Below, piece by piece: positions 10,985 to 21,239 of a DNA stretch of 64,000 bases. Position numbers and translations under genes: made by a program. Each line of letters starts with the position of its first letter. Positions within the stretch are counted from its first letter, which is position 1. The notes beneath the pieces were generated by a model. That model ran no database searches and was not told the DNA's origin. It was given only the letters and a program-made list of their open reading frames with translations. Source of the DNA: Palaemon carinicauda (Eukaryota; Arthropoda; Malacostraca; Decapoda; Palaemonidae); NCBI RefSeq assembly GCF_036898095.1, contig NC_090751.1, positions 75,123,180 through 75,187,179 on the forward strand, written 5' to 3'.

Positions 10985-11145
10985 TTTGTTCCTTAACTGG
11001 AATACAAACCACGCTATTTATTAGGGGTATTACTTTCGGCGTAGCTGAAATGATGAGCCATTAAAGTTTAGCGAAGGTTAACTACCCACACCGTTAGTTG
11101 GTGGGGGTTACGGGAGGGTAGCTTGCTACCGCTCCCCCTCACACA
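10985..11145 (+). repeat. DIRS 'b' left terminal region
   Basis: The stretch ttgttccttaactggaatac followed by caaaccacgctatttatta (about 10985-11023) is the form of a terminal repeat found again at 45083-45115, 46371-46403, 47672-47704 and 59888-59923. In the minus-strand copies it appears in the same plus-strand orientation at their 3' end, which is what inverted terminal repeats of DIRS elements predict. The gcgtagctgaaatgatgagc block that follows is also shared with 44807, 46110 and 47398. Confidence 0.6.
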
Positions 11146-11289
11146 CCTTTGATTGAGCTCACTTTGCTTTTGGCTCGGATGGTGAACAGATGTTGCCACT
11201 CTTCATCCTTTGCCTTATTTGGACAGCCATTAATCTATTGTTTTTTTTTCTTTTTCTGGTGTGTGTTCGTGAAGTTGACTTCTGCTACC

Positions 11290-12514
11290 ATGTGCACCTG
11301 CCCTAGACTCACCGGCCGGCCCTGTGGAACATTTATGTCGGCGGTGGAGACAGATCCCCACACCCTTTGTCCTACCTGCAGAGGTCAACGTTGTGAGAGT
11401 GATATGTGTAATGAATGTAGGGAGTGGTCTTCCTCCCAGTGGGAGAGGTTTGGGTGACGGCGGAAGAAGAATTCTAAGCGGGATATTTCTCCTTCGAAGG
11501 TTCCATCAAAGGGAGGAAAACTCAAGGCCTCTTCTTCCGTCTCCCGACCCTCCTCCTAAGCTCCTACTCGCTCGGCCTCTTACGAGAGACCGTCAAGTAG
11601 TAGCGCAGACCAATTCAATGTCGGCCAATCCCGGTCCTCGAGTGATGGTGTTGCTTCCCCTAGCGAAGCGGCCCCACCTCTCCCCCCGGGTGAGGCTTTG
11701 TTACTAACTCCTTTGGTACTGGTTTGGTCGTCCTTGGGGCTCTTGGGTCCGCCCTCCAAGGACGCATTGCTGCAGATCATCCGCAAGGGTGCTACTGTTC
11801 AGCAGTCATCGTCGCCATCAGAAGTAGATCCTCTGGCCCTTGTCAACGTTGTGGTGTCAGAGGTGTCACCCTTGATCTCATCTGACTCCTCTGCCCCTCC
11901 AGACTCTCCAGCAGTTGCTGCCGACTTGGTTTCCCCCGTTCCTGAACATCCTTCGAGGGGGAAACTAAGTCCAACGTCTGTCTCTCCTGCGAGTGTTTCT
12001 TTCCCTCGGGGGAGTTCACTCATAGAGACTCCTCTTTGGAGGACTGCTGCGGCGTACGGTCAGCTTGCTGATCCAGCCGCCCTTAGAGGGCGCCTTCATC
12101 AAAAAGCTCACCCTCCACTTTGCCTTAGAGGTCTCCCTTCACCATGGGTGAAGGGGCGCCTCTTTGGCTCTTCAGCTTCGTCATCTCAGCCTTCACCTGC
12201 AGAGGAGCCTCCGCTGCAGTCATCTGGCCCTTGACCTTCGACCGTCACTGGACCTGTTACTAGTCCTCTGACTTCGGGCCTGGACCTCTCTGCAAATTGT
12301 TCGTGATCTCCTTTGGTGGATGCACGCCCTTACAAAGGGCACATCCCAGTTCCTCACCTGCCACCCATCAGACCTGCAGACCTTCCTTCACCGTTTCTGT
12401 TACCGGTAAAGCCTCTTGAGGCCCTACCGAAGTGCGCAGCTGCGCGCCACCGCCCTGCAGCTCGCCAACCTCCTACAGGACATCGGCGCTCACCAGCAGC
12501 TTGTCAACACCATC
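11290..12514 (+). pseudogene. DIRS 'b' gag-like protein, N-terminal part
   Basis: The probable start is ATG 11290 (MCTCPRLTGRPCGTF), inside a longer open stretch. Residues about 25-50 hold a compact Cys array (CPTCRGQRC then CNECREW), a likely zinc-binding module. A homologous array (CLTCRRKRC, then CEYYREWSPSRW) occurs on the minus strand at 34330-34480, so it is a family feature. The frame then shifts near 11455 and continues as a long Ser/Pro-rich, low-complexity segment (11698-12234), then a His/Arg/Pro-rich piece to 12514 where the LTR element enters. DIRS gag proteins are poorly conserved; packaging the element RNA is the presumed role. The stop at 12232-12234 and frame changes show decay. 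Confidence 0.6.
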
Positions 12515-13544
12515 TGTTACGATCTTGAAATCGTTACAGGTTCTTTTAACAAGCAAAATAAATATCAACAACACCGATTGAAATATGGAAATGAATATAA
12601 AAAGAAACACACGAAAAAAAACACAACACACTTATTCACAAACTTACAAAGAAAACTATTGTTACATCTTCGGTTACTTTAACTGACAAATCAAACCAAT
12701 CAAAACTTCAACAGAAAGGGGGAACAGTCAATAAGGTATAAATACTTAAGAATAGGTGTGTGCAGCTGCTGAGACAATACTGGTACAGAGACTTCAGGCA
12801 TGAAAACGTTACAGAGGGGCGGCAGAAGTTCAGATGAAACTAGCATGATGACCAGATTCGAAGACGTCACAAAAGGGTGGCATCAAGAATGGACATCAGA
12901 GATCTTCTTCCAAGGATTCGATGATACTGTTGAGCCAAGGCAGGCTGCAGGTAGTGTTGGCTACTTCTTGTCACAAGGAGGGAGGGCTGGCTGCTTCAAT
13001 TTGTCTCTTCTCCTTGGCCATAGCAGGATCTTTTGGAGATAGGCTTTTGTTGTGTGAAGGAAAGGTTAGAATCTGGCTCTATCAGACTTCTGGTCTTCTC
13101 TGCTTCTTATCTCATTACGACTTACTTCTCATCTCCTTCGGACATAGTTCCTCTCTTGTCTTATGTCCTGTCCTATCTCCCTTGGACAATCTCTTCTTGA
13201 AGTTTATATACCCATGTATGGGCGGAGTTAATTTACAGTGGGCAGTGGTCATCTCCATAGAAGGCGTTCTTTTCAACAATTCTGCATCTCTATTGATTTC
13301 CTCAAAAAACGTCCACTTCGATCACGCCATGGAAGCTTCTAGAAGAAATTTCTGATGGAATCCGAACCACGTGTTAAGTCGTAACAAAAGGGCAGCACGG
13401 GTCTTTCCATGATGACATTTATCCTAAACAATGATTTCCCTCAGGCTCAGTTTCTCAAAATAGGCTGACTCCACTAATTAGGATGATGACATCTTGGTCA
13501 AACAGGACAGTTTCCTTATCATGGCAGGCGCTCTTGGCGAGGCT
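12515..13544 (-). repeat. 3' LTR of the LTR retrotransposon
   Basis: On the plus strand it begins tgttacgatcttgaaatcgt and matches 20110-21133 to ggcgaggct near 13544. The first 90 bases show three mismatches with the other copy. It lies directly after a run of about 25 T (A on the element strand), possibly a purine tract. The minus-strand 5' edge is not a clean TG, so that end is uncertain by a few bases. Confidence 0.8.
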
Positions 13545-13733
13545 TTTTTTTTTTTTTTTTTTTTTTTTAATAAGCTCGTTCATCCCTGAACTGAGGAACA
13601 TCTTCATGAAACTCCAACTTAACATCAGGAAAACATTCTTCTTTCGCATTTCTTTCACTCAACACGAAGCTTCAAAAGAAAACGAAAAAACTAATTCGTC
13701 GCCAAAAAAAAAAAAAAAAAAAAAAACTTTCCC
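13545..13733. other. Homopolymer-rich spacer between RNase H and 3' LTR
   Basis: Contains a T-run (about 13544-13568) and an A-run (about 13704-13726) on the plus strand. No coding signal. On the element strand the first is poly-A next to the LTR, where a polypurine tract would sit. Confidence 0.5.
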
Positions 13734-14387
13734 TTATTCTGAAAAATATCTGGAAAAGCTATCAGCTATAACATTATTCTTTCCTTTTTTATGAATTATC
13801 TTCAGATTATAATATTGTAGCTCTAAACTCCAACTCATGGTACGTTTATTCTTATTCTTAAATCTTTCCAAATAAACTAACGCATTGTGATCTGTGTGCA
13901 CAGTTAAAACAGGACTACTACGAACATGAATCTCAAAGTGCTGTAAGGCTGAAACTAAACTAAACAATTCCTTCTCAATAGTTGAATAATTTTGTTGAGC
14001 TTTATTCAGTTTCTTTGAATAATATGCGAGTGGGTGCTTTGTTCCATTCACTTCTTGTAACAAGACTCCGCCTATACCAATGTCACTAGCATCGATTGCT
14101 AGATTAAATCCCTTGCTAAAATCAGGTAACAATAATTCTGGCTCGTGAAGCATTACGGCCTTTAATTTTTTGAAAGCTTCTACATATTCCTCATCAAATA
14201 CAAAACTTCGTTCCTTCTTAAAAAGATTAGTTATGGGAGCGCTTATTTCTGAAAAATTGGGTACAAATCTACGGAAATATGAAACCATCCCGAGAAATCT
14301 CATGGCCTGCTTTTTAGTTGCTGGGATTGGGAAATTGATGATAGCTTCTGTGTTCCCACTCTTAGGACAAATCTTACTGAGACCCAC
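13734..14387 (-). pseudogene. Retrotransposon RNase H domain
   Basis: A 217-codon open minus frame. It begins in the RT connection (INFPIPATKKQAMRFLGMV, FRRFVPNFSEISAPITNLFK) and passes into RNase H: FNLAIDASDIGIGGVLLQ (first Asp), HPLAYYSKKLN, YSTIEKELFSLV (catalytic Glu), LTVHTDHNALVYL (Asp), and ends NVIADSFSRYFSE. These are the standard Ty3/gypsy RT-connection and RNase H motifs, with the catalytic acidic residues present. The domain is intact, but it is separated from RT by a stop/frameshift near 14400. It is the last domain of pol here. Confidence 0.85.
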
Positions 14388-14409
14388 TTTATGCCATTAA
14401 TAAGTGATA

Positions 14410-15138
14410 TAGGTTTTACCAAATTCGCATTTCTTTAAACTTTATACAAGGTTTGCTTTTTCAAGGGCTGTCAGGACTTTAGCTAAAATTCGTAAATGTT
14501 CTTCCCAAGTTTCTGAAAATATAACAAGATCATCTAAATACACGATACAGTTTTCAATACAGTACCATTTAAAACTTTATTCATTAATCTTTGGAAAGTA
14601 CTGGCTTCATTTCTTATCCCAAAAGGCATTACTTCAGGTTTATAGCTACCGAACGGTGTTATAAAAGCGGATATTTTCCTAGCTCGTCTGCTTAGAGGTA
14701 CTTGCCCCCAATAACCTTTGGCCAAATCAAGCTTGGAGATGAATTTAGCATTTCCGATCCTATCTAAACAATCGTCGATCCTGGGAAGTGGAAAATTACT
14801 TTGCTTAGTAACACTATTTACTTTTCTGAAATCAATGCTGATCCATCTTCCTTTTTTACTAGAACTATCGGAGAACACCATTCACTCTCGCTAGGAACTA
14901 TCAAATCATTGTCTAGCATATACTTAATTTCTTTTCGTACTGAATTTGCCTTCTCTGGATTCAAACGATACGGACTTTGTCTAATGGGTTTAGTGTCCTG
15001 TAACTCAATATCATGTTCTAAAAGATTAGTTAAACCTAATTTATCACTAACAGTTTCTGGATAATTTAGAAAAACATATAATTCACTCAGTTTTTCTTTT
15101 TCTAAGCTAGAGTTAAACAACTTGAAATTCTTAAGCAC
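14410..15138 (-). pseudogene. Retrotransposon reverse transcriptase, frameshifted
   Basis: Two overlapping frames make one RT. Frame 15138-14818 starts the domain (KPIRQSPYRLNPEKANSV, NDLIVPSESEWCSPIVLVKK). Frame 14881-14534 continues (WISIDFRKVNSVT, FPLPRIDDCLDRIG, FISKLDLAKGYWGQVPLS, FGSYKPEVMPFGIRNEASTF). The catalytic VYLDDLVIF is readable about 14530-14556 in the third frame. Motif set and 'DLAKGYW' wording are Ty3/gypsy type. Frameshifts near 14850 and 14540 break it. Copies DNA from the element RNA in the intact family. Confidence 0.85.
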
Positions 15139-15166
15139 ATCAGAGTTTTTTCTGAAAACTAATTTC

Positions 15167-15480
15167 TCACTTCGACACAGTTATTACTGGTACTGGGCGT
15201 TCGTGGTATTTCTTTAGCGAGTTTATGTGCAGCCACTTAGCTCTACGTCTACCCATATCAATTAAGTAATTCAAATGGCCCCTTTTTCCTAAAATAGGAT
15301 AAGGACCTTCAAACTTATAAGATAATGAGAGACCTTCTTTCTGAATTAATACTAGGACTTTATCTCCCACACGGAAATTTCTCTCCTTTGCTTTAAGATC
15401 GTATCTTCCTTTAGTTTCCCCTTGATTGTTGCTCTCGTTTTCTATTGCTAATTTCCAAGCTTTTCTTAAATTCTTGTAAT
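15167..15480 (-). pseudogene. Integrase C-terminal (GPY/F-type) domain
   Basis: Minus frame 15370-15167 reads GDKVLVLIQ, YKFEGPYPILGKRGHLNYLI, GRRRAKWLHINSLKKYHERP, the 'K-x-GPY-x-V / HIN-LK-Y' signature of the integrase C-terminus in Ty3/gypsy elements. Upstream, one frame over (15460-15371), comes AIENESNNQGETKGRYDL, typical of the stretch before this module. It ends at 15167, only about 30 bp before the RT frame starts, so integrase precedes RT. The catalytic core (D,D-35-E) is absent. Confidence 0.75.
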
Positions 15481-16163
15481 TCTCTGAATTTTTTTATATA
15501 ATCCTCTCTACTTTCTTTGCTAACTGACTTAGGACGAACATAGCGACAAAAAATTTCGTCCTTTAAACAAAAGGTTTCCTTACAAACATTATCGGGATCA
15601 TCATCCAACTCGCTTTCAAAAATTCGAGACAGTGTCTCATCCTCTCTCTGCAACTCAGTTAGCACATCTCTGTTCAAAATGTTAGTGCCTAAACTATTGT
15701 AGTAACTATTACTTGAATCCACTACATCGACTATGTTTACGTCACTACTTTCGACAACTACATCATCAACTTGGCTAACACTGTCAACGCCGATGGAGTT
15801 GGTCTTCTCAGTTTCACACTTGCTAAGATCAACCTCACCGCCTCCATCACACATGTTCGAATCCTCGAACAAATTATGACTGTAGTCTACATCTGTATCT
15901 AAATCTGACCTAGTTACCACCATTTCAGGCACTGGAACCTCGCTTAAAATAGGATTCACACATTTGGATGTAGTGAAATCATAACCAACAATAATGTCAA
16001 TGCCGTCAACTGGCAAATAGTCTACAGCTGCTAGTTTTACATCTCTTGACAATCCCTGACTTTTCAAGTTCATCTTCAACAAAGGACAAACAACGCAAGT
16101 ATTCGGAAACCCACCTAAAATAACTTTTTCTTTCACACTGATTTTGCCCTTGTTGGCACACAC
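15411..16163 (-). pseudogene. Protease C-part, linker and integrase N-terminal lead
   Basis: Continuous 250-codon minus frame. The first ~75 residues complete the aspartic protease (KEKVILGGFPNTCVVCPLLK, VDYLPVDGIDIIVGYDF); the IIVGYDF block is the protease C-terminal ILG-like motif. An acidic Ser/Val/Asp linker follows (about residues 90-160), then VLTELQREDETLSRIFES and FCLKDEIFCRYVRP, the segment that normally leads into the integrase H2C2 zinc domain. It then jumps to FRELQEFKKSLE, already past the catalytic core, so about 200 residues of integrase are missing. It ends by frameshift at 15411. Confidence 0.7.
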
Positions 16164-16838
16164 ACTTTCCTAATAAAGGAAACAGCTGCTCCGGTGTCCC
16201 TAAGCAAGATAACTTCTCTCGAATCCCCCCTTCAAGCGAAGCGAAGAAACTACACCTTCAGACAAATAATCTCTGTAAAATTTCCTAGTTTCTTTCAAAA
16301 TGTCATTTTTGCTTGACGAAAGATTATTAACTAGTGACACTGGTTTCTTGACATTCTTCTCCTCTACTTCTAGCAGTGTAGATCCTGTTGTTCCTTTGAA
16401 TGAGAATCTAGTCAACATAATTGATAGGTGTATCCCTTCTCGTGACAATCCTTGACTTTTCAAGTTCATCTTCAACAAAGGACAAACAACGCAAGTATTC
16501 GGAAACCCACCTAAAATAACTTTTTCTTTCATAGTGATATTTGCCCTTGTTGGCACACACACTTTCCTAATAAGGGAACCAGCTGCTCTGGTGTCCCTAA
16601 GCAAGATAACTTCTCTCGAATCCCCCCCTTCAAGCAAAGAAAGTACCCCTTCAGACAAATAATATCCGTAAAATTTCCTAGTTTCTTTCAAAATGTCATT
16701 TCTGCTTGAGGAAAGATTATTAACTAGTGACACTGGTTTCTTGACATTCTTCTCCTCTACTTGTAGCAGTGTAGATCTTGTTGTCCCTTTGAATGAGAAT
16801 CTAGTCAACATAATTGATAGGTGTATCCCTTCTCGTGT
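16047..16838 (-). repeat. 396-bp in-frame tandem duplication in the protease region
   Basis: Two direct copies, about 16047-16442 and 16443-16838, nearly identical. The offset is 396 bp, exactly 132 codons, so the frame is preserved across the junction (LSREGIHLSIMLTRFSFKG). Each unit contains the protease active-site segment. The right-hand end of each copy is cttctcgtg on the plus strand. Confidence 0.9.
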
Positions 16839-16874
16839 GCTAAGGTACCGAGTCAAGGACAATCCGTAATTCAA
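16160..16874 (-). pseudogene. Retroviral-type aspartic protease, duplicated
   Basis: The enzyme cleaves the element polyprotein and acts as a dimer, one Asp per chain. In the copy nearer gag (16443-16838) the site reads LLRDTRAAGSLIRK, with the usual Gly of D-T-G changed to Arg. In the other copy (16047-16442) the same place reads RDTGAAVSFIRK, with D-T-G kept but the frame shifted just after. The segments between are basic (EEKNVKKPVSLVNNLSSS) and repeated. Frame 16874-16200 is open through both. Neither copy is complete in one frame. Confidence 0.7.
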
Positions 16875-16879
16875 TGATG

Positions 16880-18770
16880 ATTGTAGACGTGCTTATTTGG
16901 AGAAACAGGAGGCGTATCATCTTTAGAAGGGTAACAGATCAGATTTGACCTGGAACAACTAAACTCTGCTTAGAGCTTTTGCTCAGAGAATTTATGCCTC
17001 AACTGAAAAGGAGTACAATTTAACCATAAAAGAAACCCTTTCTGGTACAACTCAGGAACATAAATGGTGGTCTACCCTTAAATGTGCACTCTTTGGTGTA
17101 GATGTAACACTTCCTCCTTTACTTAAATCAGATGGCTCAGTCACTCACTGTCCAAAGGAAAAGGCAACCCTTTTGGCTGATGTGTTTGACAGTAAACAGA
17201 GTAATGAAAAACTTGAACTTCCTCATTCCTGTTTTCCTGAGGCTAAACTAACTAGTTTAGCTTTTCAATCTCTTGAGATTAAAGCTCTGTTGATGGACCT
17301 TGATGCTTATGGAGGTGTAGACCCAAATGGTATTTTTGCTTTGTTTTATATAGAGACAGCAGATTTCTTAGCTCCAAAGTTATGTTATTTTGCGCAAGTT
17401 AGCAAAAAGAGGAGCTTTTAGCACTTGTTGGAGAATTGGTAATGTTACTCCTCTATGTAAATGTGTTTGTGGTAGCTCAAGTCCCTCTGATTACCGCCTA
17501 ATTTCCATAGCTCCCATATTATCTAAAGGTTTTGAACGTCTTCTGGCAAAACGTCTTAATAGGTTTGCTGAAGGGTAATCATCTACTCCCTAGTTTGCAA
17601 TTTGGTTTTTGTAAAGGCCTTGGAGCATGTGATGCCCTTCTTACAATCTCCAATGCTGTACAGAAATTCCTTGATTGTGGTCAGGAAATTCGTATGATTG
17701 GCCTTGATTTTAGTGCTGCCTTTGACCGTGTTAGTCATGAGGCCCTTGTTTTCAAACTCAAACAGTTGGGAGTGGGTGGGTCGTTTCTTAGCATTATTAT
17801 TGATTTTTTAAGTAATAGATCTCAAAGAGGAGTTGTTGATGAGCACCATAGTGAGTATAGGAATGGGATATCCGGTGTTCCACAGGGTAGTGTTCTTGGC
17901 CCATTACTTTTCATACTATATACACATGACACGTGGTTTGGCCTAGAAAACAAGCTTGTTGCATATGCAGATGATGCTACTCTCTTTGCATCAATTCCAT
18001 TCCCCTGAATGTAGATCTGGGATTGGTGAATCCCTCAATAGAGATTTAGCTAAAATTAGTGCATGGTGCAAATTATGGGGTATGAAGTTGAATCCTAACA
18101 AAACTCAAAGTATGATTGTAAGTAGGTCAAGGACGGTGGCTCCTCAACATCCGACATTCGGATTTCAGTATTGATAATGTTTCTTTAAATTTGTATGACT
18201 CTTAAAATTTTAGGTGTGATTCTCGACAGCAAATTTACTTTTGAGAAACACATTACGTTTGTGTCTTCTTCAATTGCACAAAAAATTGGCATATTGAGAA
18301 AGTCTTACAAGATTTTCGGTGATCAATCTATTCTGAAGAAGTGTTTTGATTCTTTCATTCTACCTTGTTCTGAGTATTGTTCTCCTGTCTGGTGTTCAGC
18401 TGCTGATTCTTATCTTAATTTGTTGGACAGAAACTTACGGTCTATTCAATTTCTTATTCCTGATCTAGATATTAATCTTTGGCACCACCGTTCAATTAGT
18501 TCATTATGCATGTTGCATAAGATTTTTCATAACATCCTTTACATTCATATCTCCCTGGACAATTCTTTCCTGTTCGTAATACTAGGCAGGCAGTTAATTC
18601 TAATAGCCAGGCCTTGTCCATCATGAGGATCAATACTACACAGTATTCTAGAAGTTTTATTCCAGCTGTTACCAAGTTGTGGAATGATCTTCCTAATCGG
18701 GTAGTGGAATCAGTAGAACTTCAAAAGTTCAAAGTTGGAGCAAATGTTTCTATGTTGACCAGGCTGACAT
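16880..18770 (+). pseudogene. LINE D ORF2: reverse transcriptase, frameshifted
   Basis: Pieces in order: pre-RT (about 16880-17420), RT start (RGAFSTCWRIGNVTPLCK, DYRLISIAPILSKGFERLL at 17400-17575), palm (FGFCKGLGACDALL, MIGLDFSAAFDRVSHEALV, ISGVPQGSVLGPLLFILY, AYADDATLFASI at 17600-17995), thumb (WCKLWGMKLNPNKTQSMI, 18060-18115), then ILGVILDSKFTFEKHI (18200) and the C-terminal region to KLWNDLPNRVVESVE (18760). Motifs are CR1/Jockey type with catalytic YADD intact. Breaks occur near 17415, 17575, 18005, 18170 and 18625. The endonuclease is missing because of 5' truncation. Confidence 0.8.
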
Positions 18771-18995
18771 GAGTCTTTTTATAGTTTATATATATGACAT
18801 ATCTGTTTTTGACATTAATAGTTTGTATAGGACATAAGTTTTGATGCTTTTACTGTTTTTAGAATGATATATTGTTGATTTATTCTCATCATTTATTTAT
18901 TTCCTTATTTCCTTTCCTCAATGGGCTATTTTTCCCTATTGGAGCCCTTAGGCTTATAGCATCTTGCTTTTCCAACTATGGTTGTAGCTTGGCTA

Positions 18996-18996
<1 letters not shown>

Positions 18997-19043
<47 letters not shown>
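18997..19043 (+). repeat. (AAT)n microsatellite tail of LINE D
   Basis: About 15 AAT units at the 3' end of the LINE. The same family tail, shorter, is at 6792-6805 (minus), 41805-41819 and 42061-42074. Confidence 0.95.
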
Positions 19044-19065
19044 TACAATTCCTTGCTATATGCCC

Positions 19066-19400
19066 TTACTTATTACATTGATAACAAATTATCTCTGAAC
19101 TACTACCTTCCCATTTGCTCTTACAAAACTTGGCAGTATGACCTGGTTTTCCACATGTATAACAATAATAATGATAATCATATTTCCCTGAATTACTATT
19201 GCTATAACTACTCTTACTATATTGCATCTTACTAGAAGAACGATTATTTTTCTTCTTACTATCACTTAAATGCGTAAGACTGTACTCATCTGCCAACCTT
19301 GTTGCATCTATAAATGACTTTTCATGCATATCTTATATATATAGCTTAATGTCTGGAGTTTTGTTATCTTTGATGTTTTCTAACAAAACCAAGTTCTTGA
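19066..19400 (-). pseudogene. Gag zinc-knuckle region of the LTR element
   Basis: Minus frame with HEKSFIDATRLADEYSLTHL, a Ser/Lys/Asn-rich stretch, then the knuckle CYTCGKPGHTAKFC (C-x2-C-x4-H-x4-C), which binds the genomic RNA in nucleocapsid proteins. A second knuckle begins (CYQCNK) and is cut by LINE D after its first two Cys. The frame upstream (19330-19580) is gag capsid-like but broken by stops. Confidence 0.8.
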
Positions 19401-19578
19401 GATCATCAAAACTATCTACTTCAGCGGAAGTTAACCAATCACCAAGTGATCTTTCTAACTTCTTTCTGTATTCTACATAAGTACTGCTCTCATCTCTTTT
19501 CAAACTTCTAACCTGTTTGCACTAAGAACAGTTTTTTTCACAATATCACAGTCTTCACTTTCTGCCTCAGACATACAA

Positions 19579-20040
19579 CTATACACAGAATGCCCAGCCA
19601 CTCAAGACTGACTGCAAATACAAAGTCCACTTGTTTTTGGGACAACCTACTCTGTTCATTAACTTTTCAAAAGACATGAAATATTTTGTTACATCTTCTT
19701 CATCAAATTTTGGAATTAATTTCAACACTGCACCCTTACCCAAATTATTGGAATCATCGTTCAATGATGAATTACTACCCCTTATGCTACTTGACGCATT
19801 ACTTCTTGGTCTGCTACCTGGCGGACTATTATGAAGATTTTGCCTTAAACGAACGATTTCTAACTCAGGCTTACGCTGTCTCTCATTTTCTCCTCGGTCT
19901 CTAGTTTTTTCTCTTTCAACTGCTCTTTCGTCTCTCTCAAACACTTCCTGCTCTCTCTTAAAAACATACTCACGGAGAGCATCACCATCTAGACCAAGAA
20001 GTTTACCCTCAGCTATCAAATCTTTCGTAATCTCACTCAT
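19579..20040 (-). CDS. Gag N-terminal region of the LTR element
   Basis: Open minus frame of 153 codons starting at ATG 20038-20040 (MSEITKDLIAEGKLLGLDGD), about 70 bp inside the 5' LTR edge, where gag should begin. The first half is a charged coiled-coil-like segment (YVFKREQEVFERDERAVERE), then Ser/Asn-rich, then FDEEDVTKYFMSFEKLMNRV and GCPKNKWTLYLQSVLSG, which is the start of a Ty3/gypsy capsid. Packaging of element RNA is the family role. It ends by a stop at 19579, before the capsid is complete. Confidence 0.75.
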   Translation of the reverse strand: MSEITKDLIAEGKLLGLDGDALREYVFKREQEVFERDERAVEREKTRDRGENERQRKPELEIVRLRQNLHNSPPGSRPRSNASSSIRGSNSSLNDDSNNLGKGAVLKLIPKFDEEDVTKYFMSFEKLMNRVGCPKNKWTLYLQSVLSGWAFCV

Positions 20041-20085
20041 TCTGCCTCTTTCTATATTCTCCCTGTTTCAATTGGTTACTTTGTT

Positions 20086-20109
20086 GAAAATCCTGGCAAG
20101 GTCGCCAAC
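20086..20109 (-). promoter_or_regulatory. Primer-binding-like site next to the 5' LTR
   Basis: On the element strand the LTR ends ...CGTAACA and, two bases later, comes TGGCGACCTTGCCAGGA. A TGG start a few bases inside the LTR is the usual form of a tRNA primer-binding site. I cannot name the tRNA without a search. Confidence 0.6.
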
Positions 20110-21133
20110 TGTTACGATCTTGAATTCGTTACAGGTTCTTTTAATAAGCAAAATAAATATCAACAACACCGATTGAAATATGGAAATGCATATAAAAAGA
20201 AACACACGAAAAAAACACAACACACTTATTCACAAACTTACAATGAAAACTAATGTTACTTCTTCGGTTACTTTATCTGACAAATCAAACCAATCAAAAC
20301 CTCAACAGAAAGGGGGAATAGTCAACAAGGTAGAAATACTTAAGAATAGTTTTCTGCAGCTGCTGAGACAATACTGGTACGGAGACTTCAGGCTTGAAAA
20401 CGTTACAGAGGGGCGGCAGAAGTTCAGATGAAACTAGCACGATGATCAGATTCGAAGACGTCACAAAAGGGTGGCATCAAGAAGGGACATCAGAGATCTT
20501 CTTCCAAGGATTCGATGATACTGTTGAACGAAGGCAGGCTGCAGGCAGTGTTGGCTACTTCTTGTCACAAGCAGGGATGTCTGGCTGCTTCAATTTGTCT
20601 CTTCTCTTCGGTCATAGCAGGATCTTTTGGAGATAGGCTTTTGTTGTGTGAAGGGAAGGTTAGAATCTGGCTCTATCAGACTTCTGGTCTTCTTTGCTTC
20701 TTATCTCGTCAGGACTGACTTCTCATCTTCTTCGGTCTTAGTTCCTCTCTTGTATTATGTCCTGTCCTATCTCCCTTGGACAATCTCTTCTTGAAGTTTA
20801 TATACCCATGTATGGGCGGAGTTAATTACAGTGGGCTGTGGTCATCTCCATAGAAGGCGTTCTTTTTAACAATTCTGCATCTCTATTGATTCCCTCAAAA
20901 AACGCCCACTTCGATCACGCCATGGAAGCTTCTAGAAGAAATTTCTGATGGAATCCGAACCACGTGTTAAGTCGTAACAAAAGGGCAGCACATGTATTTT
21001 CATGATGACATCCTAAACAATGATTTCCCTCAGGCTCAGTTTCTCAAAATATGCTGACTCCACTAATTAAGACGATGACATCTTGGTCAAACAGGACAGT
21101 TTTCTTATCACGGCAGGCGCTCTCGGCGAGGCT
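20110..21133 (-). repeat. 5' LTR of the LTR retrotransposon
   Basis: Plus-strand start tgttacgatcttgaattcgt, direct match to 12515-13544 throughout, ending ggcgaggctt near 21133. As the element is on the minus strand this is its 5' LTR and should hold the promoter. Promoter signals were not resolved. Confidence 0.8.
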
Positions 21134-21239
21134 TGGTTCACTTCCAAAATGCTGATGAAAATGAAGAGATGACAGGATTGCCCAAACAGGGCCACAGTCG
21201 AATCTTGTTTCGCCTCGCTGCTCACACTGGGTATAGATG

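Larger units (their letters stand above)
16864..19045 (+). mobile_element. LINE D: 5'-truncated LINE inserted in the LTR element
   Basis: Plus-strand LINE lying antisense in the LTR retrotransposon. It begins inside ORF2 (aatgatgattgtagacgtgc near 16872) and ends with a 3' UTR, the tail sequence ccaactatggttgtagcttg and an (AAT)n run (about 18997-19043). Sequence near both edges contains aattc, a possible short target duplication. It interrupts gag exactly after the first zinc knuckle. 5' truncation and a microsatellite tail are usual for this LINE group. Confidence 0.8.
12515..21133 (-). mobile_element. LTR retrotransposon, Ty3/gypsy-like with integrase remnant before RT (Gmr1-like order)
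   Basis: Minus-strand element bounded by two ~1.02-1.03-kb direct repeats (12515-13544 and 20110-21133). In its own 5'-3' direction: LTR, primer-binding-like site, gag (20040-19066), protease (16874-15960, tandemly duplicated), integrase remnant (15800-15167), RT (15138-14410), RNase H (14387-13734), A-rich tract, LTR. Only ~190 bp separate RNase H from the LTR, so no integrase can follow it. This PR-INT-RT-RH order is Copia-like, but RT and RNase H read as Ty3/gypsy; such an order is known for the Gmr1 group. It is inactive: the integrase core is deleted, RT is frameshifted and a LINE interrupts it. Confidence 0.8.
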
